A stretch of DNA of 27,426 nucleotides from CAYLSO01 sp964386525 (GCA_964386525.1 CAYLSO010000232.1:1-27426), one strand, 5' to 3'; counted from the stretch's first letter, positions 1 to 6,803 are shown. Notes: generated by a model not told the origin, from the letters alone. Made by a program: numbers and translations.

Positions 1-481
1 CGAAGACGTGCCGCCACTCGCGGAAGTTCGCCGACAGGACGATCTCCGACACGGTGCCGCCGGGCAGCACATAGCGGGCGTCCTCCTTCGGCACCCCGAG
101 CGCCACCAGCTTGCGGTAGGCCTGGTGCGCCTCCTCGACGATGCGCTGGAACTCCGCCGCCGCCTCCGGGGCCGCGGCCACGGAGGGCGGCACGACCACT
201 TCGGAGCGCGTCTCATTGACGTAGCGCTGGCTCTGCTGCGACGGAGAGACGAAACGGTGGCGCACCATCTCGTGCGTGAAGACGCGCGACGCCCCCAGCA
301 CGCGGAAGGTAGCCGACGCGTGCTCGAGCACCGAATGGTGCCCCTTGTCGAGGATTTTGGTGATCAGCTCGCGCGTCGACTCCGGCGGGTTCTTGCGATG
401 GAACGAGAGGTAGCAGGTGCGGCACGCGTCCTCGATGACTTCCTCGGCGTTGGGCGTGATCGCCATGAGCTGGACCTGCAT
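1..481 (-). CDS. thyX: Flavin-dependent thymidylate synthase ThyX (C-terminal part beyond window)
   Basis: Makes dTMP from dUMP using methylenetetrahydrofolate, FAD and NADPH; it replaces ThyA in many bacteria. The minus strand reads MQVQLMAITPNAEEVIEDAC from an ATG at 481-479. It contains the family signature RHRFVSPSQQSQRY (RHR-x7-8-S-x-R-Y type), which binds FAD and substrate, and the upstream HHSVLEHASATF segment typical of ThyX. An AAGGGAGA ribosome site lies at 488-495, seven bases before the ATG. About 160 residues are visible; the family is usually 210-300 long, so the remainder lies left of base 1. It is divergent from the kinase gene at 855. The identification is secure from the motif; nothing can be said about its downstream neighbours. 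Confidence 0.95.
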   Translation of the reverse strand, partial: MQVQLMAITPNAEEVIEDACRTCYLSFHRKNPPESTRELITKILDKGHHSVLEHASATFRVLGASRVFTHEMVRHRFVSPSQQSQRYVNETRSEVVVPPSVAAAPEAAAEFQRIVEEAHQAYRKLVALGVPKEDARYVLPGGTVSEIVLSANFREWRHVF

Positions 482-854
482 CCTGCGTCTCCCTTCGTGC
501 GGCGCGCGGGGGCCCGCCGGCCGGCGGACCTCGGAGCTGGGGTTCCTGGGGTTCCCTAGTGCGGGGCGGGCTGGGGGCCCGCCGGGGCCCGGCCCCCGGC
601 TGCACGCCGGCGGCGCGGACGACCTCTTGTAGCAGGTGGCGCCCGGCAGCGCCAGGAGAGACTGGCGGCGGCTCGGGGCCAGCGGGCGGGCGTGCGGAAG
701 AGCGCCGCGGCGGCGGGCGGGCGGCGCCGAGCCGCGGGGCCCGCGGCCGGCAAGCCCGCGGTCAAGCGCCCCGGCTTCCTGACCGATACACATAGCTAAG
801 GAATGCGGCCCCGGGGCGGCTGTCCGCCCCTCTCCCGGGCCCAAGGAGAGAGGC
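482..854. other. Divergent intergenic region between thyX and the sensor kinase gene
   Basis: No convincing gene. The stretch is extremely GC-rich. It holds a 9-bp tandem repeat (TGGGGTTCC twice, 538-555), a GGGGGCC/GGCCCCC inverted repeat near 570-600, and a short hairpin just before the kinase gene. A frame open from 560 to a TAA at 797-799 ends in an Ala/Arg/Lys-rich tail but has no supported start codon. Promoters for both flanking genes must lie here, but I see no clear -35/-10 pair. Confidence 0.5.
813..830 (+). repeat. Perfect 7-bp hairpin in the leader of the kinase gene
   Basis: GGGGCGG (813-819) pairs with CCGCCCC (824-830) around a CTGT loop. It ends 12 bases before the AAGGAG ribosome site at 843-848. 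There is no T-run, so it is not an intrinsic terminator. It may be a leader structure or a chance GC-rich hairpin. Confidence 0.45.
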
Positions 855-3800
855 TTGTCCCAGCACACGACCAGCGATCACATCGCTTCGCAAGGAACCG
901 GGCGCCCCGGCCGCGCGTCGTCGTCGGTCTTGATGCGCATCGTCCTGGCCGCGGGCCCGGTCGTTGCCGCCGCCGGGCGGGCCGCCGCGGCGTCTGTCAG
1001 CCCCGGCACCCCCGTCGCGACGGGCGCCGGGCAGTCCTCCGCGCCCTCCGCTTTCCCTCTGCCCGAGGTCGCGGGCGTGCCCGGCGCCATGCTGCTCGTC
1101 TGGCTGGTCTTTGTGGTGGCGTCGTGGCGGCTCGTCTACCTGGTCTTCTCGGGCGCGAGCCGCCGCGAGGAAGACGGGCTCGCGGAGACGGACGCGGCCG
1201 CAGCGGCCGAGACCGCCGCGGACGCCCTCGTCGCAAGCCCCTGCGTCGGGGCCAGACTGCAGCCCGCGCACTGGGGCGAGGACTTCTCCGCCGCCGGCTG
1301 CGAGCCCGAAGAGCCGGCCCCGCCGGACCCGGTCTCGTCGGCCGACCTGGTAGCTCTCGAGAAGGTGGAAGCCCGGCTCGCCGTCTGCCGCGATGTGGAG
1401 GCCGCGCTCGACGAAACGGTGCGCGCGGTGCGTGAGGAGCTTGGCCTGCCCGCCGTCGCGGTGTGGACGGGAGGGCTCGCCGGCGCGACCGCGCCCGACG
1501 AGGCGATCGGCGAGTTCTCCCCGCAGGCGTGCCGCCACGCGGGGATGTGGGAAGCCGAATGCTCGCCCGCGCGGGCGAACGCGGTCTTCGGGCCGTGGGC
1601 CGACGCTCTCGGCGCCGGCGAAGCCGTGTGCATCCCCGACTGCGCCGCCGAGCCCGACCTGGCCGGCCGCTTGCAGCCCGGCGTCGGGGCCCTGGTGCTG
1701 GCGCCGTTCCCGCCGCAGGCGGGGCTGCGCGGCGTGCTGGCCGCGGCCTGGCCGTCGCCGCTCGCCGTCGGCGGCTTGCAGTTCGCCATCGCCCGCCGGC
1801 TCGGGGCCATCGCCGGGCTGGCAGCCGACCGCGCGCGGCTGCGCCAGGAGCTGGAGGTGCGCCGCTCGCAGGCGCGCGTGCTCGTCGAGACCGGGCTGGC
1901 GGCGTCGGGCGCTGCCGGCCTGCAGGCCACGCTCGACGGCATCCTGCACGTCGTGCACGGCCGCTTGGGTTACCCGGCGTGCGCCATCCTGCTCTTCGAC
2001 GACACCCGGCGCGAGCTCTACGTCGCCAGCCTGGCGGGCTACGACCGTTCGGTGCTCGGCCTGCGCGTGGCCGCCGACGGCCCTGCGGTGACCGCGACGG
2101 CGGCGCGCGAGCAGCGCGTGCTCAACGTGCCCGAGGTGTGCGAGTGGCCGGGCTACGTCGCCGGGTCGATGGCCGTGCGCTCCGAGCTGGCGGTGCCGCT
2201 GACCGCCGACGGCGAGACGTTCGGCGTACTCGACGTCGAGTCCGAGCAGGCGGCGGCGTTCGACGTGCGCGACCGCATCACGCTCGAGGCCGTCGCCTCG
2301 CAGGCGACACTCGTTCTGGCGCACGCGCGCCTGGTGGGCGAGCTGCGGGAGCGCGCCTCGCGCCTGCAGGCGGCCGACGAGATGGCGCGGGCCGTGTCTA
2401 CCACGCTCGACGCCCGCAGCCTCTTCCACATCGTGGTCGAGCAGGTGCGCGCCACCGTGGACAGCGACCGCGCCACCTTGGTGGTCTTCGAAGAGGAAGC
2501 CGGCCAGGCCCGGGTGGTGGCGCTGTCCAGCACGCGGCCGGTGGAGGGCTCCGAGGTGGGGGAGACCGTGCCGCTCGCCGAGCTGTCGGAGGACGAGCGC
2601 GTGGCGCGCGGGGTCGTCTACATCCCCGACGTGGAGGCCGACGGCGCCCCCCAGTCGAGCCTGCGCGGCACCGGCTTCCGCTCGGTGGTGCGCGTGCCCA
2701 TCCACATCGACGGCAAGCTGGTGGGTGTGTTCACCACGTCGTCGCTGCGGCCCGACGCTTTCACGCGTGCCCAGGTGGCCACCCTCGAAGCCGTGGCGCC
2801 GCACGTCTCGGCGGCGCTGCGCAACGCCCGGCTCTACGAGCAGGTCGAGCGCTCCTACCAGCGCCTCAACGAGGCCCACGTGCAGCTCGTGCAGTCGGAG
2901 CAGCTGCGCGTGCTGGGCGAGATGGCCTCCGGCGTCGCGCACAACTTCAACAACGTGCTGGGCGCCATCCTGGGCCGCGCCCAGTTGGTGCGCGCCCGTC
3001 TCGACGACCCGCGGCTGGCGCAGGAGATCGCCGTCATCGAGCAGGCCGCCACCGACGGCGCCGCCACCGTGCGCCGCCTGCAGGAGTTCACGCGCCTGCG
3101 CACCGACCACGAGTTCGCGAGCGTGGACCTCTCCCAGATCGCGCGCGACGCCCTGGCGCTGACGCGGCCGTGGTGGAAGGACCGCGCCGAGGGGGCGGGC
3201 GTCACCTTCGGGATCACCACCGACCTGGTGGACGGCGCCTGGGTCGAAGGTCAGGCGCATGAACTGCGCGAAGTCGCGATGAACGTGCTCATCAACGCCG
3301 TCGAGGCCATGCCCAGCGGCGGCACGATGGCCTTGCGCACGCGCGTCGCCGGGGACCAGGTGACGCTGGAGATCGCCGACACGGGCGTCGGCATGAGCGA
3401 CGAGGTGCGCAGCCGCATCTTCCATCCGTTCTATTCCACGAAGGGTCCGCGGGGCACGGGGCTCGGACTCAGCATCGCCTACGGCATCGTGCGCCGCCAC
3501 GGCGGCGAGATCGAAGTGGAGAGCCGTCCCGGCCGGGGCACCACGATGCGCCTCCTCCTGCCGGCCGGCAGTGGCCGCCCGGCGGCGGCGGCGGCGCCGC
3601 CGCCGGTGCTGACCATCGCGCCGTTCCGCGCCCGGGTCCTGGTCGTGGAGGACGAACCCACCATCGCCTCCCTGCTCGAGGATCTGCTGACCGACTCCGG
3701 ATACGGCGTCGTCCTGGCGCGCAGCGGGCGCGAAGCGGTGGAGCGGCTCGTCGAGACCGCCTTCCATCTCGTGCTCACCGACCTCGGCATGCCGGAGATG

Positions 3801-4016
3801 AGCGGCTGGGAGCTGGCGCGGCACTGCCGCGATCTCTATCCCGAGCTGCCGGTGGTGCTGGTCACCGGTTGGGGCGTCGAGCTCGATGAGGAACTGGTCG
3901 CCGAGACCGTCGTGCGCGGCGTGATCTCCAAGCCCTTCGCGGTCAGCGAGGTCCTCGACATGGTGGCGCGCGTCCTCGAGGGGGCGGAACCCGGAGAGGA
4001 GCAACGGGCCGCCTAG
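855..4016 (+). CDS. Hybrid sensor histidine kinase / response regulator with three GAF domains
   Basis: A 1053-residue signalling protein that should autophosphorylate on His and pass phosphate to its own receiver. The start is a TTG at 855, chosen because AAGGAG (843-848) sits six bases upstream. The N-terminus has one clear membrane segment (about residues 77-98, AMLLVWLVFVVASW) and a weaker one at 24-42. Three GAF-like domains follow (about 150-325, 335-490 and 500-665). The HisKA H-box GVAHNFNNVLG carries the phospho-acceptor H696. The HATPase has N, G1 and G2 boxes (NVLINAVEAM, ADTGVGM, GTGLGLSIAYGI). After an Ala/Pro linker comes a receiver domain (about 928-1045) with D976 in LTDLGMP and the K of ISKPF. 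It is monocistronic or weakly linked to the 4151 gene. The signal is unknown. Confidence 0.93.
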   Translation: MSQHTTSDHIASQGTGRPGRASSSVLMRIVLAAGPVVAAAGRAAAASVSPGTPVATGAGQSSAPSAFPLPEVAGVPGAMLLVWLVFVVASWRLVYLVFSGASRREEDGLAETDAAAAAETAADALVASPCVGARLQPAHWGEDFSAAGCEPEEPAPPDPVSSADLVALEKVEARLAVCRDVEAALDETVRAVREELGLPAVAVWTGGLAGATAPDEAIGEFSPQACRHAGMWEAECSPARANAVFGPWADALGAGEAVCIPDCAAEPDLAGRLQPGVGALVLAPFPPQAGLRGVLAAAWPSPLAVGGLQFAIARRLGAIAGLAADRARLRQELEVRRSQARVLVETGLAASGAAGLQATLDGILHVVHGRLGYPACAILLFDDTRRELYVASLAGYDRSVLGLRVAADGPAVTATAAREQRVLNVPEVCEWPGYVAGSMAVRSELAVPLTADGETFGVLDVESEQAAAFDVRDRITLEAVASQATLVLAHARLVGELRERASRLQAADEMARAVSTTLDARSLFHIVVEQVRATVDSDRATLVVFEEEAGQARVVALSSTRPVEGSEVGETVPLAELSEDERVARGVVYIPDVEADGAPQSSLRGTGFRSVVRVPIHIDGKLVGVFTTSSLRPDAFTRAQVATLEAVAPHVSAALRNARLYEQVERSYQRLNEAHVQLVQSEQLRVLGEMASGVAHNFNNVLGAILGRAQLVRARLDDPRLAQEIAVIEQAATDGAATVRRLQEFTRLRTDHEFASVDLSQIARDALALTRPWWKDRAEGAGVTFGITTDLVDGAWVEGQAHELREVAMNVLINAVEAMPSGGTMALRTRVAGDQVTLEIADTGVGMSDEVRSRIFHPFYSTKGPRGTGLGLSIAYGIVRRHGGEIEVESRPGRGTTMRLLLPAGSGRPAAAAAPPPVLTIAPFRARVLVVEDEPTIASLLEDLLTDSGYGVVLARSGREAVERLVETAFHLVLTDLGMPEMSGWELARHCRDLYPELPVVLVTGWGVELDEELVAETVVRGVISKPFAVSEVLDMVARVLEGAEPGEEQRAA
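3581..3606. repeat. GGC/GCC trinucleotide palindrome in the kinase linker
   Basis: A run of GGC triplets passes directly into GCC triplets, forming a self-complementary tract. It encodes the Ala-rich then Pro-rich linker between the ATPase and receiver domains. Such tracts can change length by slippage, which here would only alter linker length. Confidence 0.6.
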
Positions 4017-4073
4017 AGGTTGCCGCCGAGAGCGCCGGGCCCGCGCGCGAGCGTCATCCGGCCCCGACGACCC

Positions 4074-4102
4074 TTGCCGTCGCGGCTCGGGGCTGGGAGA
4101 AT
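4074..4102 (+). promoter_or_regulatory. Possible sigma70 promoter of the small YtxH-like gene
   Basis: TTGCCG (4074-4079), a 17-base spacer and GAGAAT (4097-4102) precede the 4151 start by about 48 bases. A small GACCG/CGGTC hairpin lies in the leader. The -35 and -10 matches are moderate, so this is tentative. Confidence 0.35.
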
Positions 4103-4150
4103 GGGAGAGAAGGACCGTCTTGCGGTCACCCGTCGCGAGGAGGTTGGGCA

Positions 4151-4372
4151 ATGGTGAAGTGTCGTCCGAATGTCGGAGCTGTCGTCGCCGGCGCCCTGGT
4201 CGGCGCCGGGATCGTTTTCCTGCTGGTTCCGGAGAGCCGACGCTGGGCGCGACGCAGTCTCCGTAACTGGGTCCGCGACGTGCTCGAGACCGACTACGAG
4301 GACGAGGGCGTGCACGAGGAGGCGGGTGCCCCGGAGGGCGGGCTCGCGGCGACGCGAGGCTGGCAGCCCTAG
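4151..4372 (+). CDS. Small YtxH-like membrane protein
   Basis: A 73-residue protein with one hydrophobic segment (about residues 8-26) rich in Gly/Ala, followed by PESRRWARRSLRNWVRDV and an acidic tail. A glycine-rich membrane helix ending in L-x-P-x-S and then a charged amphipathic region is the layout of YtxH-family proteins, which are small envelope or stress proteins of unclear role. The ATG is supported by a near-ideal AGGAGG at 4138-4143, seven bases upstream. An intrinsic terminator follows directly, so it is probably its own transcription unit or the last gene after the kinase. The family assignment is by pattern only. Confidence 0.7.
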   Translation: MVKCRPNVGAVVAGALVGAGIVFLLVPESRRWARRSLRNWVRDVLETDYEDEGVHEEAGAPEGGLAATRGWQP

Positions 4373-4394
4373 AGTTCGCGGAAAGCCTGCATCC

Positions 4395-4433
4395 ACCGGT
4401 GACCTGCCCTGCGGCAGGCGCCGGTTTTCATTT
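4395..4433 (+). terminator. Intrinsic terminator after the YtxH-like gene
   Basis: The outer stem is ACCGG (4395-4399) with CCGGT (4421-4425). The inner stem is CCTGCC (4403-4408) with GGCAGG (4413-4418) around CTGC. It is followed by the broken T-run TTTTCATTT. It lies 22 bases after the stop codon. Confidence 0.75.
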
Positions 4434-4600
4434 CCGGCTGTGGTCGCGGCCGGCGCGCGGCGCCCTTGCCCCTGGAGCACGCCGCGCCGGAAGCGGGTGG
4501 CGTCCCGCCAGGCCCTTCGCGCCTTGGAGGAGCAGACCTCAGCCAGGGTGCGGGCAGCGTTGCGGGCCGGCGGGACGCCTGGGTTGTCGGACGTGCGAAT

Positions 4601-4723
4601 GGTCCGCGGTCGTCTCGGTTTCCCGGCCAAGGAAGGTCCCCACCGCCTGTGCCTGGAAGGGAGCAACCGCGGCGCGGCCCCCGGAGCATCGCGTTCCGGG
4701 CAAGCTGGCGGAGGAGGTCCCCC
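4601..4723 (+). ncRNA. ffs: Probable bacterial signal recognition particle RNA (4.5S type)
   Basis: The SRP RNA binds Ffh and delivers nascent membrane proteins to the translocon. The domain IV hallmark is present: a GGAA tetraloop at 4655-4658 closed by CC/GG, and the conserved 3' side GGGAGCA (4659-4665) that contacts Ffh. Downstream, CGCGTTCCGGGCAAGCTGGC (4690-4709) follows the order of the 3' arm of E. coli 4.5S RNA (CGCGTGTGCCGGGATGTAGC then TGGC). CCCGG (4622-4626) pairs with CCGGG (4696-4700) as in the rod-like hairpin. The upstream arm GGTTTCCCGGCCAAGG also resembles the 4.5S 5' arm. The ends are estimates from the E. coli length; GTGCG (4593-4597) could pair with CGCAC (4731-4735) and extend the rod. 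The 5' side of the symmetric loop (TGTG) is atypical. Confidence 0.7.
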
Positions 4724-4841
4724 GAAGTTACGCACCGGCCCCCGATAGCGGTGGCACTCCGAAGAAACTGCCCGGCCGCCTCGCGAGCTGGCCCGCGTTG
4801 CCCGGGGCCGCGCCGGCGTCTCACTCGAGCAAAGCCCGTGC

Positions 4842-4877
4842 CTGCGTCGCGCGCCGCGCCGGCGGCGCGCGACGCAG
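4842..4877. repeat. Perfect 15-bp inverted repeat with 6-base loop
   Basis: CTGCGTCGCGCGCCG (4842-4856) is exactly complementary to CGGCGCGCGACGCAG (4863-4877), with CGCCGG between. It is the longest perfect hairpin I found in the window, and it lies in noncoding DNA. Confidence 0.8.
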
Positions 4878-4906
4878 CGCCAACCTCACGCCCGGCGCTT
4901 TCTTCT
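4876..4906 (+). terminator. Possible intrinsic terminator
   Basis: AGCGCC (4876-4881) pairs with GGCGCT (4894-4899) across a 12-base loop, followed by the pyrimidine tract TTTCTTCT. It overlaps the end of the large palindrome. It could end transcripts running from the SRP RNA side. The loop is long, so it is tentative. Confidence 0.4.
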
Positions 4907-5023
4907 CCGGAGATCACCCTTGCCTCCGGGGCGCCGGCCGAGCGGGGAGTGTCATTCGGCCGACGCCCACCGTCCGCTCCGGACACAGCCGCGGGTCCAT
5001 CCCGCCGGATCGCCGGCGCCGCT

Positions 5024-5054
5024 TGGCGACGGCCTGGCGACGGCCTGGCGAGGC
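5024..5054. repeat. 11-bp tandem repeat
   Basis: The unit TGGCGACGGCC occurs twice in tandem (5024-5034, 5035-5045), followed by the partial third copy TGGCGAGGC. It is noncoding, with no known role. Confidence 0.7.
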
Positions 5055-5132
5055 CTCCCTGCGGCAGCGGAGGCCCATCCGCCATGGCCGCCCTTCCTAA
5101 TTTCAACCTCATCAACAGGTTATCAATAAATA

Positions 5133-5161
5133 TTGACGACTGAACGCATGTGCACTACGGT
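5133..5161 (+). promoter_or_regulatory. lexA promoter
   Basis: TTGACG (5133-5138), a 17-base spacer and TACGGT (5156-5161) lie in a locally AT-rich stretch upstream of lexA. The predicted transcript start is near 5168, leaving a leader of about 50 bases. The LexA-type operator lies inside the spacer. Confidence 0.7.
5141..5154 (+). promoter_or_regulatory. LexA operator (SOS box) in the lexA promoter
   Basis: TGAACGCATGTGCA has half-sites TGAAC and GTGCA four bases apart. It differs by one base in the inner eight (GAAC-N4-GTGC) from the GAAC-N4-GTTC core of Gram-positive type SOS boxes. Its position between -35 and -10 would block RNA polymerase, giving autoregulation. The reverse complement of the same half-sites recurs at 6011-6024. 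Confidence 0.7.
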
Positions 5162-5218
5162 TCCCCGCAAACGCCAGGTCCGGCATTCCTGAGGCTCCGG
5201 AAACCGGGAGGGACCGAC

Positions 5219-5893
5219 ATGCTCAACGAGAAGGCCCAGCAGATCTTTCGGTACATCGTGCGATGCGGGCGGGAGCGCGGCTTCCCGCCGACGTTGAGAG
5301 AGATCGGAGAGGAGTTCGGCATCACGTCCACCAACGGCGTGCGCTACTACCTCGGAGTCCTCGAGCGCGATAGCTATCTGAAGAGAAGCGGGCGCATCTC
5401 GCGCGGCATGGAGATCCCCGAGAGCGGGCTGAAGCGGTTCACGCGCCAGTACGGTTACGCGGCCGCCGACACCGACGCGCAGGAGTGGACGGGGATTCCC
5501 ATCCTCGGCCGGGTCGCCGCGGGCGCGCCGTTCCTGGCCCAGGAGAACGTGGAAGGGCGGCTGCAGCTCGACGATGCCTTCCCGAGCTCCGCCCCGCGTT
5601 TCGCCCTGCGGGTCAAGGGCGACAGCATGAAGGACGCCGGCATCCTCGACGGCGACCTGGTCGTGGTTCGCAAGGCGGAGCGTGCCGAGAACGGTGACGT
5701 GGTGGTGGCGATGCTCGGCGACGAGGCGACGGTCAAGACGTACGAGCGGCGCCCCGACCGCGTGCTGCTGCACCCGGCCAACGCCGCCTACCGGCCGATC
5801 GGTGTGCTGGAGAAGGATGAGTTGCGGATCCTGGGAATCGTGATCGGCCTGGTGCGGCCGGCCACCGCGGGCAAGCCCAGGCCGGGGAGGTAG
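5219..5893 (+). CDS. lexA: LexA repressor, SOS master regulator
   Basis: Represses DNA-damage genes and self-cleaves when stimulated by RecA filaments. The 224-residue protein starts at ATG 5219, behind GGGAGG (5206-5211). A longer frame from 5150 is rejected because that ATG lies inside the operator and has no ribosome site. The winged-helix N-terminus matches the family (EKAQQIFRYIVRCGRERGFP, then TLREIGEEFGITSTNGVRYYL). The cleavage site is A101-G102 in VAAGAP, and the catalytic dyad is S136 (KGDSMKDAG) and K173 (EATVKTYE), so the protease core is intact. It has its own promoter and operator and is followed by a terminator, so it is transcribed apart from the repair operon that follows while probably controlling it. 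Confidence 0.97.
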   Translation: MLNEKAQQIFRYIVRCGRERGFPPTLREIGEEFGITSTNGVRYYLGVLERDSYLKRSGRISRGMEIPESGLKRFTRQYGYAAADTDAQEWTGIPILGRVAAGAPFLAQENVEGRLQLDDAFPSSAPRFALRVKGDSMKDAGILDGDLVVVRKAERAENGDVVVAMLGDEATVKTYERRPDRVLLHPANAAYRPIGVLEKDELRILGIVIGLVRPATAGKPRPGR

Positions 5894-5920
5894 GCGCCCG
5901 GGGTTTCGCCGGGACAGGCG

Positions 5921-5944
5921 CCGGGGCGGGTCGAGCCGCCCCGG
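5921..5944 (+). repeat. 9-bp perfect hairpin downstream of lexA
   Basis: CCGGGGCGG (5921-5929) pairs with CCGCCCCGG (5936-5944) around GTCGAG. There is no T-run. It may protect the lexA mRNA 3' end ahead of the terminator at 5978. Confidence 0.55.
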
Positions 5945-5977
5945 GAAGTGCCATCGCAGGGAAGAGTGCGCCGAGAT

Positions 5978-5997
5978 GCGCCACGCGGCGCTTTTTT
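5978..5997 (+). terminator. Intrinsic terminator of lexA
   Basis: GCGCC (5978-5982) and GGCGC (5987-5991) form a stem around ACGC, followed immediately by six T (5992-5997). It separates lexA from the operator and operon downstream. Confidence 0.85.
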
Positions 5998-6010
5998 CGA
6001 AAACCGTCCC

Positions 6011-6024
6011 TGCACGGATGTTCA
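6011..6024 (+). promoter_or_regulatory. Second LexA-type operator ahead of the dinB/mrfAB operon
   Basis: TGCACGGATGTTCA carries the same half-sites as the lexA operator in the opposite orientation (TGCAC-N4-GTTCA; the reverse complement of the lexA site is TGCAC-N4-GTTCA). It lies 65 bases before the first gene of the operon and just after the lexA terminator. No convincing -35/-10 pair was found beside it. Confidence 0.65.
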
Positions 6025-6088
6025 CTGAGCGTGTCGATCGCTGCCCCCGCGATGCAGCTCGGTCACGATTCAGGAAAGGAGCGCAGAC

Positions 6089-6565
6089 ATGTCCGCCATG
6101 CACGAATCGCTCACCTTCGACCTCCCCGCCTCGCACTGGGTGCCCCTGTGCGTCTCGCGCCTGCACTTTCACGTCTCCTGGACGACGCGCGGGAGCAAGC
6201 CGGTGCTCACCGGCCGGCGCGCGGAGACGGCGCGCGCCGTCCTCAACCTGCTCGCGCAGGAGCGGGGAGTGCGTCTCGAGGCGTTGGCGGTGCTGCCCGA
6301 TCGCGTGCACCTCGTCGCCAGCCTGCGGCCCACCGACTGCGCGGCGAGCGTGGTGCGCGAGCTGCGCGGCAAGAGTGCGCTGCGCCTGCTGCGCGAGCTG
6401 CCGGAGCTGCGCGTCGCGCTCGGCGGGCACCTGATGTGGGGGGAGACCTACGGCATCGCCACCGTCAGCCCCGGCAAGCTGGCGCAGCGCGCCGCCCGGC
6501 TCGCCCGCTCCGAGGCCGACGCCCAGGCAAGGAGCGCGTCGCTCCTTCCATGCTCGAGCTGCTGA
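6089..6565 (+). CDS. Degenerate IS200/REP-type transposase-like protein (Y1 family)
   Basis: A 158-residue protein with the fold signature of the IS200/IS605 TnpA and RAYT family: RLHFHVSWTTRGSKPVL, then ALAVLPDRVHLVASL, then VVRELRGKSALRLLRELPEL, then LMWGETYGIATVS. In active members the metal-binding motif is H-x-H; here it is R72-V-H74. The C-terminal Y-I-x-x-Q nucleophile motif is absent (RAARLARSEA in that place). It is therefore probably not a working transposase and may be a domesticated DNA-binding protein. AAGGAG sits eight bases before the ATG. It is the first gene after the SOS-like operator, and its end overlaps the next gene by 16 bases. No insertion-sequence ends are visible. 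Function is unknown. Confidence 0.75.
   Translation: MSAMHESLTFDLPASHWVPLCVSRLHFHVSWTTRGSKPVLTGRRAETARAVLNLLAQERGVRLEALAVLPDRVHLVASLRPTDCAASVVRELRGKSALRLLRELPELRVALGGHLMWGETYGIATVSPGKLAQRAARLARSEADAQARSASLLPCSSC
6529..6547 (+). promoter_or_regulatory. Hairpin burying a ribosome site between the TnpA-like and DUF6504 genes
   Basis: AAGGAGCG (6529-6536) and CGCTCCTT (6540-6547) form a perfect 8-bp stem with a CGT loop, ending two bases before the ATG at 6550. The left arm contains the only good ribosome site for the next gene. Ribosomes finishing the upstream gene at 6565 would melt it, so it looks like a translational-coupling element. Confidence 0.5.
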
Positions 6566-6801
6566 ACCAGCCGGTCGAGGTGCTGAGCTACTTCACCGAG
6601 GGGCGGGTGCAGCCGCTGCGCTTCCGCTGGCGCGGCCGGGTGGTGCGGATCCGGCGCGTGACCGGTGAGTGGACGCGGCAGGAAGGGGTCGGCCGGGTGC
6701 ATTACTTCTCCGTGCTGGCGGAGAACTCCGACTACTTCGAGCTGGCCTACGACGTCGATCAGTCCAGCTGGCGGCTGTGCCGCGTCTGGCTCGAGGGGTA
6801 G
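6550..6801 (+). CDS. DUF6504 family small protein next to dinB
   Basis: An 83-residue protein (LLNQPVEVLSYFTEG, RFRWRGRVVRIRRVTGEW, then DVDQSSWRLCRVWLEG) with the layout of DUF6504: a PxRFxWRGRxYRVxRV strand region and a C-terminal W-R-L-x-R-V-W. From recall, the family is often encoded beside dinB- or imuB-type polymerases, as here; its biochemical role is unknown. The start ATG at 6550 overlaps the upstream gene by 16 bases, and the stop lies two bases before dinB, so the three are translationally linked. It may be an accessory factor of the polymerase; that is inference from position. Confidence 0.75.
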   Translation: MLELLNQPVEVLSYFTEGRVQPLRFRWRGRVVRIRRVTGEWTRQEGVGRVHYFSVLAENSDYFELAYDVDQSSWRLCRVWLEG

Positions 6802-6803
6802 CC

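Larger units (their letters stand above)
4434..5132. other. Long intergenic region without a supported protein gene
   Basis: Open frames cross this stretch on both strands, but all are Arg/Pro/Ala-rich GC shadows without recognisable domains or ribosome sites. The supported contents are the SRP RNA, a large palindrome, a possible terminator and a short tandem repeat, each listed separately. The last 40 bases turn AT-rich as they enter the lexA promoter. Confidence 0.6.

Noticed and set aside
560..799. Open frame ending in an Ala/Arg/Lys-rich tail before the kinase gene
   Set aside because: No ATG and no GTG with a ribosome site; composition is explained by GC bias.
762..4151. Long minus-strand open frame of over 1100 codons opposite the sensor kinase
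   Set aside because: It is Arg/His/Gly-rich without domains and lies exactly opposite a kinase with complete motifs; a typical high-GC antisense shadow.
4369..5143. Long open frames on both strands upstream of lexA
   Set aside because: They overlap the SRP RNA and the palindrome, have no ribosome sites, and are low-complexity Arg/Pro/Ala sequence.
5150..5218. Upstream start for LexA adding 23 residues
   Set aside because: The ATG lies within the operator and promoter, before the expected transcription start, and the extra residues are not LexA-like.
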